Shown piece after piece: positions 1 through 8,977 of a DNA stretch of 14,904 bases. Made by a program: the position numbers and the translations under genes. Location: the NCBI GenBank assembly GCA_013152215.1, contig JAADGT010000264.1, positions 1 to 14,904 on the forward strand, in the 5' to 3' direction. The stretch is from Deltaproteobacteria bacterium. GTDB taxonomy: Bacteria > Desulfobacterota > Deferrisomatia > Deferrisomatales > Deferrisomataceae. Position 1 is the first letter of the stretch; each line of letters starts with the position of its first letter. The notes under the pieces were generated by a model. It did not search any database. It saw only the letters and a list, made by a program, of their open reading frames with translations, and was not told the DNA's origin.

Positions 1-100
1 TGGGAAATCGTTTTCCGTATCTGGGTATTTTTCTTCCGAAAGGAAGGCTTTCCGAACGGTTCTCAGGTCGGGAAACATTCAAGGACCGGAGGGAGGGCCC
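1..100. other. AT-richer intergenic edge, no gene seen
   Basis: This stretch lies downstream of the response-regulator stop codon and is clearly richer in A and T than the rest of the window. It contains small inverted repeats, CTTCC-GAAA-GGAAG around 34-47 and a GGAAA/TTTCC pair near 3-15. On the minus strand neither is followed by a T-tract, so I do not call a terminator. No coding sequence is supported here. Confidence 0.4.
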
Positions 101-1455
<1,355 letters not shown>

Positions 1456-1459
<4 letters not shown>

Positions 1460-3291
1460 GCCTCCTCCCCTGCGGGCGGGCCGTCCACCGGCAGGTACAC
1501 GGTGAGCACGGCCCCGCCGTCCGGGCCGTTCTCCGCCTGGATCCGCCCGCCGTGGCGCAGCACGATCCGCTGGCTCACGGCCAGGCCCAGCCCGCCCCCG
1601 CCCGCCTTGGTGGTGACGAACGGGTCGAACAGGTTCTCGAGCACCTCGGGCGGGATGCCCGGCCCGGTGTCGGCCACCCGCACCACGGCCCAGGGGCCGT
1701 CCCGCCCCACCTCGATCCGTAGCCGCCGCACCGGCCCGGCCGCCTCCATGGCCTCGGTGGCGTTCAGCACCAGGTTCAGCACCACCTGCCGCACCTGGTC
1801 CGGGTCGCACGTCACGGGCGGCATGCCGTCGTTCACGGTCACGGCCACGTCGATGCCGGCTTGACGGAGCCGCTCCTCGCACAGGGCGGTCACGCCCCGC
1901 ACGATCCCGGCCAGGTCCACGGGCACCACGGTGGGGTGCTGGGGCCGGGCGAACGAGAGGATCCCCTGGAGCAGCCCGTTCAGGCGCTGGATCTCCTCCT
2001 CGATGATCGCAAAGTTCTCCTCGGCGTCGCCGTCGGGGCGCACGGTCTCTCGGAGCATCTGGATGTTCATCCGGATCGAGGACAGGGGGTTTCGGATCTC
2101 GTGGACCACGCCCAGGGCCAGGTTGCCCGCGGCCGCCATGCGTTTGGCCGCCACGATCTCGTCGAACGCGGCCTCCAGCTCGCTCCGGGCCCGGTTCAGG
2201 TCACGGGTGCGGGCCTCGACCCGCCGGCTCAGGGCCCGGTTCCACGCGGTCAGGGCCGACGCCACCACCAGGCTGCCCAGGAGGATCGCGCCGATGGCGG
2301 CCGCCGTGAACCGGCCCTGCTCCTTCAGGAAGGTGCCCATCACGGCCTCGACCTCGCGCACCGGGGTGCACACCCCCAGGATCCACACCCGCTGCTGGAC
2401 CCGCACCGGAGTGTACCCCACCAGCTTGCGCACGGTCTTCTCCGGGTCGGAGGGGTCCTCGAACTCGTACCACCCCACCCCCGGCCGGCGCTCCCGGGCC
2501 GCCCGGTCCAGCAGGCGGTACAGCACCGGCCACCGATCGTGGAACGCCTGCTCGAAGCTCTGGCCCCCGATCTTGCCGGCCGGGTCCACGAGCACGCTGC
2601 GCTCGTCCGCGTCCACCAGCCAGGCGTACCCCTCCTTGCCGATCCGCACCGAGAGGATGTGGTCCTGGGCCAGCCGGTCGAAGTTCACGGTGAAGGTGAC
2701 CACGCCCTTGAACTCCCCGCCCGGCCCGTAGATGCCCTCGGCCACGATCAGGGCCTTGTCGCCCCGGTGCTGGCCGCCCTTCATCGTCATGAAGGGGGTC
2801 ACGTACACCTGCCCGGGCCGGCCCTGGTCCCGGGCCCAGCGGAAGTAGCCACGCCACGAGTAGTTGCGGCCCAGGGTGTAGGCGTCCTCGGGCACGATGG
2901 CCACCACCGTGCCCTCGCGGTCGAACACCACCAGGTCGATGATCGGCAGATCCGAGAGGGTCTCGTAGATCCGGCGCAGGCTGTTGGAGAACCGGCGGGC
3001 CTCGTCCGCCGTGACCCGCCCCTGCTCGAACAGGCTGGCCACGAGCGAGAGGTTGCGGCGGAAGGTGGCGAAGATGCCCTCGATGGTCCGGCCGGCCTGC
3101 CGGGCCAGGAGGAGCTGCTGGTGGTTGTACTGCTCGAAGAACCGCTCCAGGGCCTCGTCCCGGATCCGGTCCGCGGTGCGGGTGACCCAGACGAGCAGGG
3201 CGGCCGCCAGGAGAACCGATGCCAGTGCCACCCCCCAACGTCGGCCGGCTGGAAAGCCGGAAGGCTGGGAAGCCAGAAGGCTCAAAACCAT
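1456..3291 (-). CDS. dCache-domain sensor histidine kinase
   Basis: Membrane sensor kinase, 611 aa from ATG 3291, partner of the downstream sigma-54 regulator. Order: TM1 about 19-36; a periplasmic region of about 290 residues (37-325) resembling a double Cache ligand-binding domain; TM2 about 328-350; coiled linker; HisKA with H-box HEIRNPLSS (His397); HATPase_c with N-box NLVLNATEA (Asn510), G1 DTGPGI (541-546) and G2 GGGGLGLA (564-571). This is the DctB/NtrB-like layout, and Cache domains commonly bind small organic acids or amino acids. The start is uncertain: GTG 3336 and GTG 3231 are in frame. The region before TM1 is encoded by the octamer/heptamer repeats at 3247-3337, and no strong Shine-Dalgarno is visible for any choice (weak GGGAA before 3291). 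The stop overlaps the regulator start by 4 bp. Confidence 0.9.
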
Positions 3292-3337
3292 TACGATTCC
3301 CGTTTGGTGGGTCTCCGGTCCACGGTCCCCGGTCACC
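3247..3337 (-). repeat. Octamer plus heptamer composite array (kinase 5' end)
   Basis: On the plus strand, four 8-bp units run without gaps: GGAAAGCC (3251-3258), GGAAGGCT, GGGAAGCC and AGAAGGCT (to 3282). After a short spacer, four exact 7-bp units follow: GGTCTCC (3310-3316), GGTCCAC, GGTCCCC, GGTCACC (to 3337). On the minus strand these read as the AGCCTTCC and GACCGNN families found elsewhere in the window. The octamer part is translated as kinase residues 4-15 if ATG 3291 is the start. Confidence 0.85.
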
Positions 3338-3375
3338 TCAACTTCGGCGACGGTTCCGGCCTGAGGCTTCCAAAA

Positions 3376-3423
3376 AGCCTCCCAGCATTCCAGCTTTCCA
3401 GCCTTCCAGCGGGCCGAAGGCCC
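3376..3423 (+). repeat. Octamer array with 13-bp hairpin core
   Basis: Units in strict 8-bp phase: AGCCTCCC (3376-3383), AGCATTCC, AGCTTTCC, AGCCTTCC, AGCGGGCC, ending in the core hairpin GGGCCGAAGGCCC (3411-3423). The array faces the opposite way to the octamers at 3251-3282, so the pair can fold into a long imperfect stem between the ligase and kinase genes. The last base lies 3 bp from the ligase stop codon (3427-3429). Confidence 0.85.
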
Positions 3424-3426
3424 AAA

Positions 3427-5112
3427 CTATCCCCCCTGCGCCTTGCGCCGCTCCTCCTCGCGCACCTCCCGCCGCAGGAGCTTGCCCACTTTGCTCTTGG
3501 GCAGCATGTCGCGGAACTCGATGTAGTGGGGCACCTTGTAGGGCGCGAGCCGCTCCTTGCACCACTTGCGCAGCTCGGTGCCGGCCACCCCCTTGGCGTC
3601 GTGCTTCAGGACCACGATGGCCTTGATCCGCTCGCCCACCTTGGGGTCCTCCACACCCACCACGCAGGCCCCCACCACCGTGGGGTGGTCCTGGAGCACG
3701 GCCTCCACCTCCGAGGCGCTCACCCGGTACCCCTTGTACTTGATCACGTCGGCCGTGCGCTCCATGAACCGCAGGTGCCCGTGCTCGGACTCGCTCACGA
3801 AGTCGCCCATACGGTAAAAAATCTCGCCGTCGATCTCCACATAGGCCTGCTCGGTCTCCACCGGCTTGTTCCAGTAGCTCTTGATCGTGAAGTCCGAGGT
3901 CACCAGCAGCTCGCCCACCTCGCCCCGGGGCACCGGCTCCAGGGTCTCGGGGTCCACCACCCGGCACCGGTACGACCGCAGGGGCCGGCCGATCACGTCG
4001 GGCTCGGGCTCCTCGTCGAGCCGGCCGTAGGCCACGTGGCCCACCTCGGTGGCGCCGTAGACCTGCCGGATGGCCACGCCGGTGCGTTCGCGCCACCGGT
4101 TGAACACCTCGCGGGGCAGCACGTCGCCCCCGCAGAAGCAGTAGCGCAGCGAGTCGAGCCGGTACTGGTCCACCCGGTCGTGCTCCAGGATCATCCGGTA
4201 CAGCGCCGGCACCCCCAGGAACCACCGCACCCGGTGCCGCTCGATCTCCCGCAGCACGGCGTCGACGTGGGGCACGGGCATGAGCACCGCGGTGTTGCCG
4301 TAGTTCAGGGTGGTGGCGATCAGGAACCCCTTGGCCATGATGTGGTACAGGGGGTTGACCATGATGATCCGGTCCGACCCCTGCTCGATGCCCGGGGCCA
4401 GCACCTCCTCCATCACGTCGCGGATGTAGCCCACCTCGGTGGCGTGGTTGCCCGGCACGCCCTTGGGGAACCCGGTGGTGCCGCCGGTGTACATGATGTA
4501 GGCCAGGTCCCGCCAGGGGTCCACCTCCACCTCGGGCGGTGAGGGGGGCGTGCGGCGCAGCAGCTCCCCGAACCGGTACACGGCCTCGCCCCAGGCCACC
4601 CGGCCCCGGGGGATGCGGTCGAGCAGGTGGCCCACCGCGGTCTTCCACCGGGGGAGCAGCTCGGTCAGGTTGGTCACCACGATCCGCTGGAGCCCCGTGC
4701 GCTCGAACACCTCCTGCACGTAGCCGAAGTTCGTGTCCTGGCAGATCACGGTCTCCACCCCGGCGTCCTCCACCAGGTACTGGAGCTCGTGGGCCGTGTA
4801 GATGGGCGACACCGGCACCACCACGGCCCCGATCCGCTGGACCGCGAAGTTGGCCACCACCCACTGGGGGCAGTTGGCCAGGTACAGCATGACCCGATCC
4901 TGGGGCCCCACCCCGAGCCGGGCCAGGGCCGTGGCGAACCGCTCCACGGCCTCGCGCAGCCACCGGTAGGTGTACCGGGTGCCCAGGTACACCAGGGCCG
5001 TCCGACCCGGGTAGCGCTCGGCCATCCGGAAGAACCGGGTGTACGTGTACTCCCCACCCCCCTCCTCGGGGATCCTGAGACCTTCCAGCGTGTACAGGCG
5101 TTGGTCGTTCAT
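3427..5112 (-). CDS. AMP-forming acyl-CoA ligase (ANL superfamily)
   Basis: 561-aa adenylate-forming enzyme that activates a carboxylic acid with ATP and then transfers it to CoA. Visible core motifs: P-loop YTGGTTGFPKG (208-218), A5 motif YGATE (352-356), A7 with Y433 and D437 (YRMGD), hinge A8 RTADVIKYKGYRVSASEVE (452-470), and the C-terminal catalytic lysine K544 in PKSKVGKLLRRE. Length fits FadD/4-coumarate/benzoate-type CoA ligases, and no carrier-protein domain is present. Its position directly after livHMGF suggests it traps the imported acid as a CoA thioester; aromatic, branched or medium-chain acids are all possible. ATG 5112 gives the family-normal N-terminus, but a GACC-type heptamer array ends 1 bp before it and there is no clear Shine-Dalgarno. 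Function class is firm, substrate unknown. Confidence 0.92.
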   Translation of the reverse strand: MNDQRLYTLEGLRIPEEGGGEYTYTRFFRMAERYPGRTALVYLGTRYTYRWLREAVERFATALARLGVGPQDRVMLYLANCPQWVVANFAVQRIGAVVVPVSPIYTAHELQYLVEDAGVETVICQDTNFGYVQEVFERTGLQRIVVTNLTELLPRWKTAVGHLLDRIPRGRVAWGEAVYRFGELLRRTPPSPPEVEVDPWRDLAYIMYTGGTTGFPKGVPGNHATEVGYIRDVMEEVLAPGIEQGSDRIIMVNPLYHIMAKGFLIATTLNYGNTAVLMPVPHVDAVLREIERHRVRWFLGVPALYRMILEHDRVDQYRLDSLRYCFCGGDVLPREVFNRWRERTGVAIRQVYGATEVGHVAYGRLDEEPEPDVIGRPLRSYRCRVVDPETLEPVPRGEVGELLVTSDFTIKSYWNKPVETEQAYVEIDGEIFYRMGDFVSESEHGHLRFMERTADVIKYKGYRVSASEVEAVLQDHPTVVGACVVGVEDPKVGERIKAIVVLKHDAKGVAGTELRKWCKERLAPYKVPHYIEFRDMLPKSKVGKLLRREVREEERRKAQGG

Positions 5113-5113
5113 G

Positions 5114-5156
5114 GGTCCACGGTCCACGGTCTGGGGCCTTCGGCCCGCTTGAAGGC
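5114..5156 (-). repeat. Heptamer array, hairpin core and octamer remnant
   Basis: Plus-strand reading: GGTCCAC (5114-5120), GGTCCAC (5121-5127), GGTCTGG (5128-5134), the core GGGCCTTCGGCCC (5134-5146, reverse complement of GGGCCGAAGGCCC), then GCTTGAAGGC as a remnant of the octamer part. It fills almost the whole 47-bp gap between livF and the ligase and touches the ligase start codon region. Orientation is reversed relative to the copies at 10652 and 12003. Confidence 0.85.
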
Positions 5157-5159
5157 GTA

Positions 5160-5912
5160 TCACCCCATGCCCCCGAGGTAGGCGGCGCGCACGTCGGGGT
5201 TGTCCAGCAGCTCCTGCCGGGTGCCCTCCAGCACGGTGGAGCCGTTCTCCACGATGTAGGCGTAGTCCACGTACGGCAGGACCGGCCGGGCGTACTGCTC
5301 GGCCACGATCACCGTGACCCCCCGCTCCGACCGGATCTTGGGCACCGCCTGCATCACGTCGTGCTGGATGGAGGGCGCGAGCCCCAGGAGGGGCTCGTCC
5401 AGGAGCAGGAGCCTGGGCTGGGCCATGAGCGCCCGGCCGATGGCCACCATCTGCTGCTCGCCCCCGCTCAGGAACCCGGCCTGGCGCCGCCGCAGCTCCT
5501 GGAGCCGGGGGAACAGCTCCAGCACGAACTCCAGGGTCTCTCTCACCTGGGCCCGGGTGGCCAGGTACCCCCCGATCTTCAGGTTCTCGATCACGGTGCA
5601 CTCGGGGAACAGCCGCCGCCGCTCCGGGCACAGCACCAGCCCCCGCCTGGCCCGCTGGAACGCCTTCAGGTGCCCCACCGGCTCGCCCTCGTACAGGATC
5701 TCGCCGAACTGGGTGATCCGCTCCCCCCCGCGCACCTTCTCCTTGTAGGCGATGTCCAACAGGATGCCGCTCACGGCGTACATCAGGGTGGACTTGCCGG
5801 CGCTGTTCGCCCCGAACACGCCCACCACCTGGCCCTCGGCGCACCGGAGGGTGAGGTTGTTGAGGGCCAGCATGTTCTCGTAGAACACCAGCAGTTCCCG
5901 GACCTCTAGCAT
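5160..5912 (-). CDS. livF: ABC transporter ATP-binding protein LivF
   Basis: 250-aa cytoplasmic ATPase subunit of a branched-chain/HAAT-family importer, pairing with LivG to power LivHM. Walker A GANSAGKS (34-41), signature LSGGEQ (148-153), Walker B LLLLDEP (168-174), and the switch position is Gln206 (VAEQ), as is usual in LivF. Compared with typical LivF it carries a short insertion after Walker A (about residues 52-72, rich in charged residues), making it a little longer than the common 235 aa. The start ATG 5912 overlaps the livG stop by 7 bp and has GGAGG seven bases upstream. Subunit assignment (F rather than G) follows from the canonical C-loop, the length and the gene order. The transported substrate may be an organic acid rather than an amino acid, given the neighbouring ligase. 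Confidence 0.95.
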   Translation of the reverse strand: MLEVRELLVFYENMLALNNLTLRCAEGQVVGVFGANSAGKSTLMYAVSGILLDIAYKEKVRGGERITQFGEILYEGEPVGHLKAFQRARRGLVLCPERRRLFPECTVIENLKIGGYLATRAQVRETLEFVLELFPRLQELRRRQAGFLSGGEQQMVAIGRALMAQPRLLLLDEPLLGLAPSIQHDVMQAVPKIRSERGVTVIVAEQYARPVLPYVDYAYIVENGSTVLEGTRQELLDNPDVRAAYLGGMG

Positions 5913-6682
5913 CCCTCTTCCTCCGACCCCAGGTAGGCCTCGCGCACCTTGGGGTGGGCCGTCACCTCCTCGGGCGGGCCTTCGGTGATCTTCTCTCCGT
6001 ACGACAGGGCCACCACCCTCCGGGCCACCTGGAACAGCTCGCGCAGCCGGTGCTCGATCATGAGGATCGTCAGTCCCTGCTCGTTGATCCGTCGGATCAG
6101 GGGCACCAGGCTCGCGATCTCGCTGGCCGACAGGCCCGAGAACACCTCGTCGCAGATCAGCACCTCGGGGTTCAGGGCCAGGCACCGCCCCAACTCCAGT
6201 CGTTTCAGGTACCCGGTGGGCAGGGTGCCGGCCGCCTGATAGGGCACCCGGGAGTCCCGCTCGAACCCCAGCTCCTCCAGGATGTCGAGGGCCACGGTGT
6301 CGCGGTCGCCGTGCCGGCCCCCGCCCCGCCACCCGCCGGTCCTGCGGGCCCGGGGCGAGCACAGAGGCACCACCAGGTTCTTGTAGGCCGGCAGGGAGTG
6401 GTACGGCCGCATGATCTGGAACGTGCGGGTGATGCCGAGCTGGGCCACCTTGTGGGCCGGCATGCCCGTGATGTCGCGGCCGTGGAACAGCACCTTGCCC
6501 CGGGTGGGCTTCAGGAACCCGGTGATGCAGTTGATCAGGGTGGTCTTGCCCGACCCGTTGGGGCCGATGATGCCCACCACCTCGCCGGGCTCCACCTGAA
6601 AGCTCACGTTCTCCACCGCCCGGATGCCGCCGAAGTGCATGGACACGTTGCGCAGCTCCAGGATCGGACCGGTTCCGCTCAT
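5906..6682 (-). CDS. livG: ABC transporter ATP-binding protein LivG
   Basis: 258-aa ATPase subunit of the same importer. Walker A GPNGSGKT (40-47), Q-loop near FQIMRPY (88-94), Walker B VLICDE (174-179) and switch His211 (IEHRL). The ABC signature is the divergent LPTGYLKR (154-161) rather than LSGGQ, and the D-loop region reads DEVFSGLS; relaxed signatures are common in LivG, so this is probably functional. A glycine/arginine-rich stretch lies at about 111-127. The C-terminal extension (VTAHPKVREAYLG) is typical of LivG. ATG 6682 overlaps the livM stop by 4 bp (ATGA), indicating translational coupling, with GGAGGT immediately before it. The 3' end overlaps livF. Confidence 0.94.
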   Translation of the reverse strand: MSGTGPILELRNVSMHFGGIRAVENVSFQVEPGEVVGIIGPNGSGKTTLINCITGFLKPTRGKVLFHGRDITGMPAHKVAQLGITRTFQIMRPYHSLPAYKNLVVPLCSPRARRTGGWRGGGRHGDRDTVALDILEELGFERDSRVPYQAAGTLPTGYLKRLELGRCLALNPEVLICDEVFSGLSASEIASLVPLIRRINEQGLTILMIEHRLRELFQVARRVVALSYGEKITEGPPEEVTAHPKVREAYLGSEEEGC

Positions 6683-7698
6683 ACCTCCACCCACCTCTCG
6701 AACTGCTGGTACTTGCGCGTGGCGAACACCAGGATGCCCTCGCTGCGGAACACCACGAACCCGGCCAGCACCAGCGAGTACACCACGATCCGCAGCGACC
6801 CGAAGTCCCGGAGCACCTCGGACAGCGGCACCAGGATCAGGCTCCCGATCACCGGCCCCACCAGGGTGCCGCCCCCCCCGATCACGGTGGCCGCGATCGG
6901 CAGGATCGACAGGTCCAGGGCGAACGCCGAGATCCCCACGCTCCGGTACATGTGCACGTAGTAGGCGCCGGCGAAGCAGCCGAGCAGCCCCGCCAGGTAC
7001 AGGGCCTTGAACCGCACGCCGGCCACGCTGATGCCCGAGGCGCGCACCGACTGATCGTTCTCCTTGACGGCCCGGATCACCAGGCCGGCGTCCTCGGCCA
7101 GGTACCGCCGCAGCCCGAACACCCCCACCAGGAGCCCCAGGATCAGCCCGTAGGCCTCGGTCCACACCGACGAGAACCCGGTGATGCCCCGGAACCCCTC
7201 GGTGCCGCCCAGGATGTCGGCCGCCTCGATGATGCGGGTCATCAGCAGGGGGTACATCAGGGTCACGATGGCGAAGTAGATGCCCCGCAGGGGCAGGCAC
7301 GGTGCGATCAGCACGGCGCAGATGCCGGCGCCCACCACGGTGGCCAGCCCGATGGCCAGCACCGGCGGCAGCCCCCAGGCCGTGTTCAGCAGGGCCGCCG
7401 TGTACCCGCCCACCCCGAAGAAGAACGCCCCGCCCAGGGAGACCAGGCCCACCTGGTTCGCCAGGAAGTCGAACGAGACCGACACCAGGCCCAGCACGCA
7501 CACCGACAGGGCCACCCGGTGCCAGTAGGGCCACGGCGCCAGGATCAGGGGCAGGGCCAGGAACCCCACGATGAACAGGAGCCTCGGGCCCAGCAGGTAG
7601 GCCAGCTCCTCCAGGGAGCTCAAAGCGTAGATGGTCTCGGCCCGGGCCTTGATGCCCCGGTCGATCCGTTCCTTCCTTCGCTGGGGTTGCGCGTTCAC
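6679..7698 (-). CDS. livM: ABC transporter permease LivM
   Basis: 339-aa inner-membrane permease, the larger of the two HAAT permeases. It is strongly hydrophobic with about eight to ten membrane segments. The conserved cytoplasmic region with TVIGGGGTLVGPVIGS near residues 277-292 is diagnostic of the LivM/LivH fold. A hydrophilic N-terminal tail of about 40 residues, rich in Arg/Lys, precedes the first helix. The start is GTG 7698: it overlaps the livH stop (GTGA, 4 bp) and has GGAGG seven bases upstream, a better site than any upstream ATG. The C-terminus overlaps livG by 4 bp. It should form the channel with LivH. Confidence 0.94.
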   Translation of the reverse strand: MNAQPQRRKERIDRGIKARAETIYALSSLEELAYLLGPRLLFIVGFLALPLILAPWPYWHRVALSVCVLGLVSVSFDFLANQVGLVSLGGAFFFGVGGYTAALLNTAWGLPPVLAIGLATVVGAGICAVLIAPCLPLRGIYFAIVTLMYPLLMTRIIEAADILGGTEGFRGITGFSSVWTEAYGLILGLLVGVFGLRRYLAEDAGLVIRAVKENDQSVRASGISVAGVRFKALYLAGLLGCFAGAYYVHMYRSVGISAFALDLSILPIAATVIGGGGTLVGPVIGSLILVPLSEVLRDFGSLRIVVYSLVLAGFVVFRSEGILVFATRKYQQFERWVEV

Positions 7699-8561
7699 AC
7701 CCTCTCCTCCAGGGACTTCTGCCGGCCGAACAGCCCCGACGGCCGGACCACCAGGGTCACCACGATGGCCAGCAGCATCACCACCATCTGGTAGTGGGGC
7801 TTTCCGTAGGCCACGGTCACGTACTGGGCGAACCCCAGCAGGAACGAGGCCAGCACCGTGCCGACCCAGCTGCCCAGCCCCCCCACCACGCACACCGCCA
7901 GGGCGTAGATCAGCACCTTGTACCCCTCTTCGATCACGATGCTCCCCAAGGGGAAGATCACCACCGCGGCCAGACCGGCCAGGGCCGACCCCAGGGCCAC
8001 GGCCAGCATGCCGGTGCGGTCGGAGTCGATGCCCAGCATCATGGCCGCCCGCTCGTCCTGGGCGATGGCCCGCAGGGCCAGGCCCGCCTTGGAGAACCGG
8101 GTGTAGGCCCAGATCCCCACCAGCAGCGCTGCCCCCACACCGACCACCAGGAGCCGTTGGTGGTCCACGGGCACGTCGAACAGGAACGCCACCCCGTCCG
8201 ACACGGTGGGCAGGGCGTGGGTGCCGCCCCGGAACCCCCACCACCGCAGCCCCTCGAGGATGGCCAGCCCGATGGCGTACGAGGCGATCACCTCCGACAT
8301 CTCCATGCCCCGGATCCGCTTGAGCACGAACTGGTAGAGCAGCAGCCCGGCCAGGCCGGCCACGGCCAGGGCGCCGACCACGGCCAGGGGGTAGGGCCAC
8401 CCGGCCCGGTTCACGAACGCCCAGGCCACGAACCCGGTCAGCACGTACAGGGCGCCGTGGGCGAAGTTGGGCAGCCGGCTCACGCCGTACACCAGGCTGA
8501 ACCCGAAGGCCATGAGCAGCAGCGCCACACTCTGGATGAACCCGTAGATCACGATGTCCAT
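7695..8561 (-). CDS. livH: ABC transporter permease LivH
   Basis: 288-aa inner-membrane permease. ATG 8561 begins a family-typical first helix (MDIVIYGFIQSVALLLMAFG). Recognisable LivH features are NFAHGALYVLTGF after helix 1 and the VVGGLGSWVGT ATPase-contact region near the C-terminus. The frame is open further upstream to 8675, but that extension reads through the repeat at 8585-8632 and has no family similarity. Shine-Dalgarno is moderate (AAGGGA about six bases before ATG). livH leads a tightly overlapping livHMGF block, and is separated from the binding-protein gene by about 416 bp of repeat-bearing intergenic DNA. Confidence 0.94.
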   Translation of the reverse strand: MDIVIYGFIQSVALLLMAFGFSLVYGVSRLPNFAHGALYVLTGFVAWAFVNRAGWPYPLAVVGALAVAGLAGLLLYQFVLKRIRGMEMSEVIASYAIGLAILEGLRWWGFRGGTHALPTVSDGVAFLFDVPVDHQRLLVVGVGAALLVGIWAYTRFSKAGLALRAIAQDERAAMMLGIDSDRTGMLAVALGSALAGLAAVVIFPLGSIVIEEGYKVLIYALAVCVVGGLGSWVGTVLASFLLGFAQYVTVAYGKPHYQMVVMLLAIVVTLVVRPSGLFGRQKSLEERV

Positions 8562-8584
8562 GGCGTTCCCTTCGGAGCAACTTC

Positions 8585-8632
8585 GGGCCTTCGGCCCGCT
8601 CGAAGGCTGGAAGGCTAGGAGGCTAGAAGGCT
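8585..8632 (-). repeat. Hairpin core plus octamer array upstream of livH
   Basis: Plus-strand reading: core GGGCCTTCGGCCC (8585-8597), then strict 8-bp units CGAAGGCT (8601-8608), GGAAGGCT, AGGAGGCT and AGAAGGCT (to 8632). It is the reverse orientation of the copy at 3376-3423 and lacks the GACC heptamers. It starts 23 bp upstream of the livH start codon. Confidence 0.85.
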
Positions 8633-8717
8633 TAGAAACCTCCGTGATCTCCCAGCGTTCCGAGCACGGCCACACCCCTTTGGCGCCACCTCACGGCCCG
8701 GGGGGCATGGAGACCAG

Positions 8718-8745
8718 GGATGAGAGGACAGATGTCAGTGGACGG
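8718..8745 (+). repeat. Degenerate 7-bp-period array
   Basis: Four consecutive 7-bp blocks, GGATGAG, AGGACAG, ATGTCAG and TGGACGG, share a loose purine-rich pattern with G at the last position and A or G before it. The similarity is weak, so this is only suggestive of the same array class as the neighbouring 8804-8838 block. Confidence 0.4.
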
Positions 8746-8803
8746 GTCGTGGTCCCACGACGTCGTTTTGCCACACGCTTTCGCCACAGTGCCTTTGCCC
8801 TTT

Positions 8804-8838
8804 TTCTGGCTTCTGTCCCCTGAATTCTGGCTCCTGAA
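8804..8838 (+). repeat. 7-bp-period array (TTCTGGC/YCCTGAA)
   Basis: Five contiguous 7-bp units: TTCTGGC (8804-8810), TTCTGTC, CCCTGAA, TTCTGGC (8825-8831) and TCCTGAA (8832-8838). CTG sits at the same phase in every unit. Unit sequence differs from the GACC and AGCC families, but length regularity and intergenic placement are the same. Confidence 0.65.
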
Positions 8839-8977
8839 ACCCATGCCCCGCCGCCGATGGCCCCAGGACCACCAGGCGTTACCTTTCCTCATTGCCGGGC
8901 CCCGCACAGGGCCTGAGGGGGCTTCGAAACGTCGCCGGGCGGCAGGGGGCGGGGCGGGGGCCCCACCCCCTGCGCCC

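Larger units (their letters stand above)
8562..8977. other. Gene-free gap between binding protein and livH
   Basis: No coding sequence is supported in these 416 bp. The part nearest livH holds the octamer/hairpin repeat (8585-8632), the middle holds two further 7-bp-period arrays (8718-8745 and 8804-8838), and the part nearest the binding-protein stop is a G/C-rich stretch. That stretch contains a GGCCC/GGGCC hairpin near 8897-8913, which could stabilise the upstream mRNA. I see no convincing promoter for livH here, and no sigma-54 site with correct GG-N10-GC spacing and sequence. Confidence 0.5.

Noticed and set aside
34..47. Terminator for the response regulator
   Set aside because: The small CTTCC/GGAAG hairpin is followed by an A-run, not a T-run, on the minus strand.
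3292..3336. Upstream GTG 3336 start for the histidine kinase
   Set aside because: It would translate the heptamer array, has no usable Shine-Dalgarno spacing, and adds residues with no family support; kept only as an alternative.
3247..3423. CRISPR array
   Set aside because: Units are 7-8 bp with no spacers and no cas genes nearby; the periodicity is unlike direct repeats of 23-47 bp.
1861..4542. 893-codon open frame on the plus strand opposite the kinase and ligase genes
   Set aside because: It is antisense to two genes with clear catalytic motifs, is full of low-complexity His/Gly/Leu/Val/Pro, and is the usual side effect of high GC at third codon positions.
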